64,000 bases of DNA from contig JAFSVL010000088.1 of NCBI GenBank assembly GCA_017445015.1, positions 1 to 64,000 of the forward strand. The letters run 5' to 3'. A model generated the notes under the pieces. It had not been told where the DNA came from. It searched no databases and saw nothing but the letters and a program-made list of their open reading frames with translations. Position 1 is the first letter of the stretch. Each line of letters starts with the position of its first letter. This DNA is from Bacteroidales bacterium. GTDB taxonomy: Bacteria > Bacteroidota > Bacteroidia > Bacteroidales > UBA932. Made by a program: the position numbers and the translations under genes. Below are positions 58,321-64,000 of this stretch, piece by piece.

Positions 58321-59903
58321 TATTCTATCGGCAGGGAGTAGGTCAGTTCCAGCATGGGGCGCCGTTCCCGCCGGGTACCGTTGAGCACGGTACGGTAGTA
58401 GCGGTCCTGGTCCAGCAGCAACTGCGTGCTGGTGGAACTGGTGGAGGCGCTGCTGTTCATGGACGACCAGTAGTAATAATTGGAATAGTAGTCGTTGTAC
58501 CCGTACCCTCCGTATCCGCCGTATCCGCCATAGCCGTACATCTGGTTATAATAGTTCTGGTAGGCGAGCTGCTGGTAGTAATCGTTGATGCTCTGGGTGG
58601 AGGCGTTGGTCGTCAGCGTCTCATATTTCTTGATCAGCAGCCAGATATCGTAGTTCCCGTTATCGAGTTTCTCCTCCTTCTGGTCCAGGATGGCCTGGAG
58701 GTGGTAGGTGATGTCCGGACGATAGCTTTTCGTCCCCAGGTCGATATCCCCCTGGTTCTCCTCGCTCGAAGCGGCGTCGGTGATATTCATGAATACCGCG
58801 GATTCCTCCGTGGAGAAACGCACGGTAGGGGAGAGGACCTCCGCAAAGTGCCCGAAATCGTCAGGGACTTCATAGGGCAGTATCAGCGTCGCCTTGTTGA
58901 CGACGGCATTGTCGGGATTGCCTCCCTTTTCGATGATGATGTCCCGGACCTTACTGCGCAGGTATGCGGCGCTGATGACCGGTTTGGGAGCGCAGCCCCC
59001 CTCGACCAGGATATCCCCTTCCACCAGGGCGGATTCCTGTGAACTGCATGTCTGGATGTTCAGCGCATATTCGGGGAACACCCCGGTGGCGCTGTTCCTG
59101 AGCAGGGAGTCGGCGTCATAGAAACCGTCGGCACCGAGGAAAAAGCTGAAGAGCGTGTCCCTCACCACGCCGTTGTAGCGTCCGCGGGTCTGAAGCAGCG
59201 CATAGTTGCCGAGGTAATAGCCGTTCGTGCTGTCGTAGTTGAACTGGAGTTTGAAGATATTGATCCGGCCGCCGTTCCCTGCAGGCGGGTCCACCGTGAT
59301 GTAGATGCCGGGGAAGCGCCGGGTGTACTCCGTGTAGTCTTTCCTTTCCGCATCGGTCAGGGTGAGGAAGCGTTTCCCGAACTCCTCCGTGAAATCGAAG
59401 GAGAGAGAGTCGCTGCCGTTGATGACAGGCGTTCCCCTGACGATGGATGCATTTCCGTGGGGAATGTCCTCGAGTCCGCCGTGGTCGGCACCGATGCGGA
59501 TCGGGCGGGACAGTTCATAGACCCGCACGTTCTGCAGGATGCATTCCTGGGAAGGGTCTGCGTAGGAAAGGGTGTCCAGTTCCGCGGAAAAATGGAAACT
59601 GACGAATTGAGGATCTTCGCCGAAGTCCATTTTCGGGTCCATCGGGACGAGGGTGAGCGCACAGGAACGGGTGCTGAGGGCGAAGGTCTCGTCACGGACG
59701 GCCCCGATCGTGATGCGGCGTGAGGAATAGCCGTTCAGGCTGTCCGGCAGTTGCAGGGAAAACTCATCCAGGGGGATGTCCGCGGTATGGACCGTAAACA
59801 TCTGATTCCCGGGCACCAGGTTCTCCCCGAGCCGGTAGTCGATATCTACGCAGGAAATGCAGAGCGTGGCGAGCAGTGCGACTTTCGTCAGACGGAATTT
59901 CAT
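58320..59903 (-). CDS. DUF4270 family lipoprotein
   Basis: 527 residues from ATG 59901-59903, which gives a lipoprotein signal (FRLTKVALLATLCISC, Cys near 17) and is preferred to the upstream codon at 59927. DUF4270 motifs include DIDYRLGENLVPGNQMF, PLDEFSLQLPDSLNGYSSRRITIGAV and FVSFHFSAELDT. A tail region from about residue 440 is very Tyr/Gly-rich: QNYYNQMYGYGGYGGYGGYG followed by NDYYSNYYYW. The tail may form low-complexity surface contacts. Function unknown. The GT5 synthase gene (59905-60723) overlaps only by the gap of 1 nt before this start. Confidence 0.85.
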   Translation of the reverse strand: MKFRLTKVALLATLCISCVDIDYRLGENLVPGNQMFTVHTADIPLDEFSLQLPDSLNGYSSRRITIGAVRDETFALSTRSCALTLVPMDPKMDFGEDPQFVSFHFSAELDTLSYADPSQECILQNVRVYELSRPIRIGADHGGLEDIPHGNASIVRGTPVINGSDSLSFDFTEEFGKRFLTLTDAERKDYTEYTRRFPGIYITVDPPAGNGGRINIFKLQFNYDSTNGYYLGNYALLQTRGRYNGVVRDTLFSFFLGADGFYDADSLLRNSATGVFPEYALNIQTCSSQESALVEGDILVEGGCAPKPVISAAYLRSKVRDIIIEKGGNPDNAVVNKATLILPYEVPDDFGHFAEVLSPTVRFSTEESAVFMNITDAASSEENQGDIDLGTKSYRPDITYHLQAILDQKEEKLDNGNYDIWLLIKKYETLTTNASTQSINDYYQQLAYQNYYNQMYGYGGYGGYGGYGYNDYYSNYYYWSSMNSSASTSSTSTQLLLDQDRYYRTVLNGTRRERRPMLELTYSLPIE

Positions 59904-59904
59904 G

Positions 59905-60723
59905 CTATAGACTGTCGTAAAAAGCATTGTACCTGTCTATGTATTCGCCGTTCTCCATCGCCCTGGCGTCAAATTCCATGACGGGGATCTGTGCGGCGCG
60001 GCACATCCGCACCAGGGATTCATCGATGCCGCCGCTTCCCAGGATGACGCCGTCGGCATACTGGATGGCGGTTTTCGCCAGGCCGGTCATGTCCGCCTTT
60101 TCCAGGAAGGGAAGGTCGGTATCCTTCAGGGCGCCGAGCGATACCTTGGAGCGGAAATCGGGATGGAAAACCATGTCCTGCCCGTCGTTATAGAGGGAAA
60201 GCACCACTTTGCAGGAAGAGAAGATGGGGTCGTCCTTGTAGGCCCGTTTCAAGAAGACGGGGACAAGGTGGGAAATCCAGCCGTTGCAGTGGATGATATC
60301 CGGAGCCCAGCGCAGTTTCTTCACCGTCTCCAATACGCCGCGGGCATAGAAAATGGCCCGCTCGTCGTTGTCTTCAAAAAATTTTCCGTCGGCGTCGCTG
60401 TAAATCTGCTTGCGCTTGAAATAGTCTTCGTTGTCGATAAAATACACCTGCATCCGCGCACTGGGAATCGACGCCACCTTGATGATGAGGGGACGGTCCA
60501 CGTCGCTGATGATGATGTTCATTCCGGAGAGGCGGATGACCTCATGCAGCTGGTTCTTGCGCTCGTTGATGCAGCCGAAACGGGGCATGAAGGAGCGCGT
60601 TTCCTTGTGTCTCTCCTGGATGCCCTGCGGCAATTGCCTGCCAATGAGCGACATCGGACTTTCCGGAAGATAAGGGAAAATTTCCGAATTGACGAAGAGA
60701 ATTCTATGTTTGATTTCACCCAT
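59905..60723 (-). CDS. Stand-alone glycogen/starch synthase N-terminal (GT5-like) protein
   Basis: 272 residues, about half the length of a glycogen synthase. It contains only the N-terminal Rossmann domain: ILFVNSEIFPYLPESPMSLIGRQLPQGI, MPRFGCINERKNQLHEV, DIIHCNGWISHLVPVFLKRAY (the HxHG-like region reads HCNGW), VVLSLYNDGQDM. The C-terminal GT-B domain with the E-x7-E nucleotide motif is absent. In Bacteroidota such a short protein is a recurring, uncharacterised family next to DUF4270. A -7 box lies 7 nt upstream. Confidence 0.8.
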   Translation of the reverse strand: MGEIKHRILFVNSEIFPYLPESPMSLIGRQLPQGIQERHKETRSFMPRFGCINERKNQLHEVIRLSGMNIIISDVDRPLIIKVASIPSARMQVYFIDNEDYFKRKQIYSDADGKFFEDNDERAIFYARGVLETVKKLRWAPDIIHCNGWISHLVPVFLKRAYKDDPIFSSCKVVLSLYNDGQDMVFHPDFRSKVSLGALKDTDLPFLEKADMTGLAKTAIQYADGVILGSGGIDESLVRMCRAAQIPVMEFDARAMENGEYIDRYNAFYDSL

Positions 60724-60730
60724 ATTCGCA

Positions 60731-60738
60731 CAAAGGTA
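60731..60738 (-). promoter_or_regulatory. -7 box of the GT5-DUF4270 unit
   Basis: Minus-strand TACCTTTG, exact TAnnTTTG, 7 nt from the ATG. Confidence 0.6.
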
Positions 60739-60768
60739 AGAATTTTTTTTGAATTCTCCTTAAATGAT

Positions 60769-60776
60769 TATCTTTG
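60769..60776 (+). promoter_or_regulatory. -7 box of the ftsX unit
   Basis: TATCTTTG, exact TAnnTTTG, 19 nt before the ftsX ATG; back to back with the GT5 box. Confidence 0.6.
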
Positions 60777-60795
60777 ACCGCTGAAACGAAAGCGG

Positions 60796-61674
60796 ATGGA
60801 CAGGAAGGAAAGGAAAATGATGCGCCGGAGGCTCTTTAATGCCTATGCCTCCAGTATTGTCAGCATCAGTCTCGTGCTGATGCTGGTGGGGCTGTCCTCG
60901 CTGTTTGTCGTCAATGCGCGCCGGATGGCGGATTACTTCAAGGAAAATCTCCAGGTGATGGTGCTGATGCGTGAGGGAGTCTCCAATGCGCAGGCGGCCG
61001 GGTTTTGCGACGAGGTTTCCGCGCGGCCCTTTGTCCGCAGCGCCCGTGTCGTCTCCCGCGCTGAAGGCGAGGAGGAGCTCCGGAACATGCTTGGCGAGGA
61101 TTTCCTGGACGTATTTTCCTCTTCCCCCGTACCGGTGTCGCTGGATGTGAACCTTTGGGCGGAATATGTGAATCCCGACAGCCTGGAAGTCGTCCGGGCG
61201 TCGCTTGCGGCGTCGCCGCTGGTGGAGGATGTGGAATGCCGGCAGTCGCTGGTGGAGACGCTGAACCGCGGTCTGGGCAAGTTGTCGCTGCTGCTGGCCG
61301 TGCTGGTGGCATTGCTGCTGTTCATTTCCTATGTACTGATCGGCAATACCGTGCGGCTGAATGTGTTCGCGCGCCGCTTTACCGTACATGCGATGAAACT
61401 GGTCGGGGCGACCCGCGCCTTTATCCGCCGTCCGTTCATCGGTGCCGGGGTGCTTCAGGGACTGATAGCCGGCGTAATCGCCTTTGGGGGTATCCTGCTG
61501 GCCGTCACACTGCTCCGGCGTTCCTTCCCCGATCTGGTGGATGTCGTCGTGGGAGATTCCCTGCCCGTCGTCGCCGCGATCGTGGTGGCCGGGGGGATCT
61601 TTATCTGTGTCACAAGCACCTGGTTTGTGGTCAACCGTTTGATAGCTCTGCATAAAGACGATTTATACTATTGA
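60796..61674 (+). CDS. ftsX: Cell-division ABC permease FtsX
   Basis: 292 residues. TM1 SSIVSISLVLMLVGLSSLFVV, a periplasmic ECD (residues about 45-165), then three TM segments (LLLAVLVALLLFISYVL; AGVLQGLIAGVIAFGGILLAV; VVAAIVVAGGIFICVTSTWFVV). Motifs RLFNAYASSIVS and HAMKLVGATRAFIRRPF are typical. FtsX with FtsE activates cell-wall hydrolases at division. ftsE is not adjacent here. Confidence 0.95.
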   Translation: MDRKERKMMRRRLFNAYASSIVSISLVLMLVGLSSLFVVNARRMADYFKENLQVMVLMREGVSNAQAAGFCDEVSARPFVRSARVVSRAEGEEELRNMLGEDFLDVFSSSPVPVSLDVNLWAEYVNPDSLEVVRASLAASPLVEDVECRQSLVETLNRGLGKLSLLLAVLVALLLFISYVLIGNTVRLNVFARRFTVHAMKLVGATRAFIRRPFIGAGVLQGLIAGVIAFGGILLAVTLLRRSFPDLVDVVVGDSLPVVAAIVVAGGIFICVTSTWFVVNRLIALHKDDLYY

Positions 61675-61675
61675 T

Positions 61676-61897
61676 ATGGAGAACGAGAAGATGGCGATGG
61701 GGCCCAAAGGCTTGCGCCTCCTCCTGGCGGGTCTGCTGGTGATGGTGGCGGGTTTCGTCCTGATGACCGGCGGAGGCAGCAAGGACCCGCAGGTGTTCAA
61801 TACTGCGATGTTTGATTTCCGGCGACTCGTCGCTGCGCCCGTAGTGATCCTGGCGGGCATCGTGACAGAGGTGGTCGCCATTATGAAAAAAGGCTAG
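61676..61897 (+). CDS. DUF3098 small membrane protein
   Basis: 73 residues with two TM helices (LRLLLAGLLVMVAGFVLM; AAPVVILAGIVTEVVAIM). Conserved GGGSKDPQVFNTAMFDFRRLVAAP matches DUF3098, which lies between ftsX and uppP in many Bacteroidota. Only 1 nt after ftsX and 3 nt before uppP. Confidence 0.92.
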   Translation: MENEKMAMGPKGLRLLLAGLLVMVAGFVLMTGGGSKDPQVFNTAMFDFRRLVAAPVVILAGIVTEVVAIMKKG

Positions 61898-61900
61898 ACG

Positions 61901-62710
61901 ATGGATTGGTGGCAGGCATTGCTGCTCGGGATCGTACAGGGATTGACCGAATTCCTCCCGGTGAGCAGCAGCGGGCATCTGATGATTGCGCGTGAACTTT
62001 TCGGCGTGGAGGCGGAAGGATTCCTGGATTTTACGGTCATGGTGCATTTCGCGACGGTGCTCAGTACCATCGTCGTGTTCCGGAAGCCCATCCTGGCCTT
62101 GTTGAAGGACCTTTTCCGCTTTAAGCTGAACGACGGGACCGACTATATCTTCAAACTCTGCCTGTCGATGATTCCCGTTGCGGTGGTGGGCTTTTTCTTC
62201 AAGGACGAGGTGGAGGCCCTTTTTGGCGAAGGTCTTAGGACCGTTGCCGTGTGTCTGCTGGTAACGGCGGTCCTGCTGGCCTTTTCGGATTTTTTCGGCG
62301 GGAAACTCCCGGTGCGAGGGAATTACCGCAACGGTATTTCCTGGTGGCAGGCCCTGCTGGTGGGCGTCGGACAGGCCTGTGCCGTGGCGCCCGGACTCTC
62401 GCGTTCCGGAACCACCATCGCGACCGGCCTGCTGAGCGGCGTAAAGCGTGAGGGCATGGCACAGTTCTCTTTCCTGATGGTGCTGGTTCCCATTATCGGC
62501 GAGCAGATGCTGGACTTGCTGAAAGGCTTTTCCGCCGGTGCACCCGCAGGCGGCGTGGGGGCGGCGGCCCTGATCTGCGGTTTTGTCGCCGCTTTCCTCT
62601 CCGGTCTTTTTGCCTGTTCCGCCATGGTGGCGCTGGTGAAGCGTTCCAGATTGTGGTGGTTCTCCCTCTACTGCACGATTGTGGCCGTCCTGATCTTTGC
62701 ACTTGCCTGA
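61901..62710 (+). CDS. uppP: Undecaprenyl-diphosphatase
   Basis: 269 residues with eight TM helices. Motifs GIVQGLTEFLPVSSSGHLMIAR (BacA signature), VMVHFATVLSTIVVF, and PGLSRSGTTIATGLLSGVKRE in the catalytic loop. It recycles the lipid carrier for peptidoglycan and O-antigen. In the usual cluster truB follows, but here an LpxH-like gene does. Confidence 0.97.
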   Translation: MDWWQALLLGIVQGLTEFLPVSSSGHLMIARELFGVEAEGFLDFTVMVHFATVLSTIVVFRKPILALLKDLFRFKLNDGTDYIFKLCLSMIPVAVVGFFFKDEVEALFGEGLRTVAVCLLVTAVLLAFSDFFGGKLPVRGNYRNGISWWQALLVGVGQACAVAPGLSRSGTTIATGLLSGVKREGMAQFSFLMVLVPIIGEQMLDLLKGFSAGAPAGGVGAAALICGFVAAFLSGLFACSAMVALVKRSRLWWFSLYCTIVAVLIFALA

Positions 62711-62711
62711 G

Positions 62712-63458
62712 ATGGACGGGGCGCGCACGCTTAATTATTTTGTCGCCGATGTGCATCTGGGCCTGCGGAATGCAGACCGGGAGGGCCGCGAGCGTCGTTT
62801 CCTGGATTTTCTCGCTGCAATTCCCGCGGAGCGGACGGAAGGTCTCTACCTGCTCGGCGATATCTGGGATTTCTGGTACGAGTACCATGACGTGGTTCCC
62901 CGCGAGGCGGCCCGGGTCGTCTGTGCGCTGGTACGGCTGATGGATGCGGGCGTCAAGGTGGTTTTCGTCCCAGGGAATCATGATGTCTGGACCTATTCCT
63001 TCTTCGAATCGCTCGGGATGCGGCGTCTGGAGCAGCCGGCGCTGGTGGAAATCGGCGGGAAACGCTTTTGCCTCGGTCACGGCGACGGTTTGGGCGACGT
63101 GCCTTTCGGCGACCGGTTCATCGGCTGGATTTTTCACAACAAGGTGCTTCAGGCCCTGTTCAGCACCCTTCATCCCTGGCTGGCATACCGCCTCGGCATC
63201 GCCTGGTCCTCGCGCAACCGCCAGACGCACGGGAACTATGTCTTTGACCCGCAGAAAATCCCGCTCCGTGGTTTTGCTGAGGCCTATGCGAAGGAACATC
63301 CCGTCGATGCGTTGATTTTCGGGCATTATCACCACCGGCTCGATACGCGGCTCTCCGGCGGAGAACGGCTGTTGATCGTAGGGGACTGGATCGGCGGAGG
63401 TTCCCCTTACGCGCTTTTCGACGGCGAAACGCTCAGCCTTTCTTCTTCAGCGGTCTGA
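62712..63458 (+). CDS. LpxH-like metallophosphoesterase (UDP-2,3-diacylglucosamine hydrolase type)
   Basis: 248 residues from ATG 62712, directly after uppP. Calcineurin-like motifs: FVADVHLG, LLGDIWDFWYEYH, VPGNHDVW, CLGHGDGLGDVP, FGHYHHRLD. This is the LpxH-like branch found in Bacteroidota, likely removing UMP from UDP-diacylglucosamine in lipid A synthesis. The start is directly behind the uppP stop (1 nt), so it is in the same transcript. It ends overlapping the convergent DUF4294 gene by 26 nt. Confidence 0.9.
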   Translation: MDGARTLNYFVADVHLGLRNADREGRERRFLDFLAAIPAERTEGLYLLGDIWDFWYEYHDVVPREAARVVCALVRLMDAGVKVVFVPGNHDVWTYSFFESLGMRRLEQPALVEIGGKRFCLGHGDGLGDVPFGDRFIGWIFHNKVLQALFSTLHPWLAYRLGIAWSSRNRQTHGNYVFDPQKIPLRGFAEAYAKEHPVDALIFGHYHHRLDTRLSGGERLLIVGDWIGGGSPYALFDGETLSLSSSAV

Positions 63459-64000
63459 CCTCGCTCTCAAGGCGGTCCCTTTCAAGGGTATAGCGGGTGG
63501 GCTTCTCCATGAAGATGGAGTAATAAAAGGCATCCCAGTGCCCTGCCTCCCATATTTGGACCAGTTGCTCGATGTTCGCGTCCCGGCCATTGGGGTCGTA
63601 GCGCGCTTTGAGGTCCTGTGAGAAGAGCTTGGCGACGAGTTGCCAGAATGAGGCTACGAAGCCGCTTTCGTAGGTCTTGATCAGGTCATACGGGCTTTTC
63701 CCGCACTCCCGGTCGATAAGGCGCATCAGCAGGGCGCCCTGGCTGATGGTCATTGAGCGGATATCCTTCTCAAAGAGGCGGAAAAGTTCTTTTTCCACAT
63801 CGTCGATGTAGCGGCTGCGCTGGGCACGCTTGCTGACATCCGCGGCGATGGTGCTGTCCACCTGCCGGGTCATCTTCCGTCCCGCGAGCGCATAGGGATA
63901 GACGCGGTTGAAATTATAGACGAGCCGGTATTCCTTGCGCCAGTCTTTTCCCTTGTTGCGCCGGCGGCGGTTTTTGGGGAAGACCCAGACCGGGTCGATG
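63433..64000 (-). CDS. DUF4294 family protein, 5' end beyond the window
   Basis: At least 189 codons; the frame continues open past the window's right end. The readable part shows VWVFPKNRRRRN, WRKEYRLVYNFNRVYPYALAGRKM, FRLFEKDIRSMTISQGALLMRLIDRECGKSPYDLIKTY and FVASFWQLVAKLFSQDLKARYDP, which match DUF4294. The family is conserved in Bacteroidota, often near cell-envelope or division genes. The RxRY/VYNFNRVYPYA segment is its strongest signature. Start is not visible; the ATG at 63873 is internal. Confidence 0.88.
   Translation of the reverse strand, partial: IDPVWVFPKNRRRRNKGKDWRKEYRLVYNFNRVYPYALAGRKMTRQVDSTIAADVSKRAQRSRYIDDVEKELFRLFEKDIRSMTISQGALLMRLIDRECGKSPYDLIKTYESGFVASFWQLVAKLFSQDLKARYDPNGRDANIEQLVQIWEAGHWDAFYYSIFMEKPTRYTLERDRLESEVRPLKKKG

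Overview
The window is a chromosomal segment of a Bacteroidota, most likely a GC-rich (high-50s percent by eye) uncultured Bacteroidales. Evidence: family markers typical of the phylum (class III glutamine synthetase GlnN, SecDF fusion, serine palmitoyltransferase, DUF4270, DUF4294, DUF3098, stand-alone GT5 synthase, BACON and fimbrillin-like lipoproteins), a T9-free but lipoprotein-rich envelope gene set, and at least 19 copies of the phylum-specific -7 promoter box TAnnTTTG placed just in front of genes. I do not assign a genus.

Layout. 1-800: 3' end of yqeY, a decayed radical-SAM gene end, tRNA-Ala(GGC). 824-4811: orphan GH31 glycosidase, smpB, compact miaA. 4830-12712 (minus strand): a tightly coupled seven-gene operon with two surface Cthe_2159-type beta-helix lipoproteins, a VTC-type polyphosphate polymerase domain protein, a DUF4956 membrane protein, a DUF2490 outer-membrane-type protein, a YD-like secreted protein and a 45-codon peptide; this is the best candidate for an undescribed system. 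12917-16562: glnN, pheS and a small secreted protein. 16608-23645: C69 dipeptidase, spt plus an SDR (sphingolipid base synthesis), malQ, floA/nfeD. 23773-33486: secDF, dnaE, glyS with a degenerate ThiL paralogue, ybeY. 33528-42192: higBA, mnmG, ruvA, sufS-sufE-sufT-folK, an AT-rich DUF4143 ATPase beside a gene relic, tonB, and three palindromic intergenic elements. 42209-50844: hflX, dapA/dapB, and a five-gene overlapping operon cdaA-mutS2-yraN-manC-lipid A deacylase-like. 50999-54877: a ribosomal protein operon that begins at rplC and ends at rpsC. 54936-64000: cysteine-less thioredoxin-fold protein, uvrC, pnuC, acpP, DUF4270, GT5 synthase, ftsX-DUF3098-uppP-lpxH-like, and a DUF4294 gene running off the right edge.

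Most of the window is housekeeping. The accessory interest lies in the VTC/Cthe_2159 operon, the palindromic elements whose arms differ between copies while staying self-complementary, the high share of promoters lying 4-8 nt from the start codon, and several family members that have lost their catalytic residues (ThiL-like, thioredoxin-like). No rRNA, CRISPR array, insertion sequence or prophage was found.
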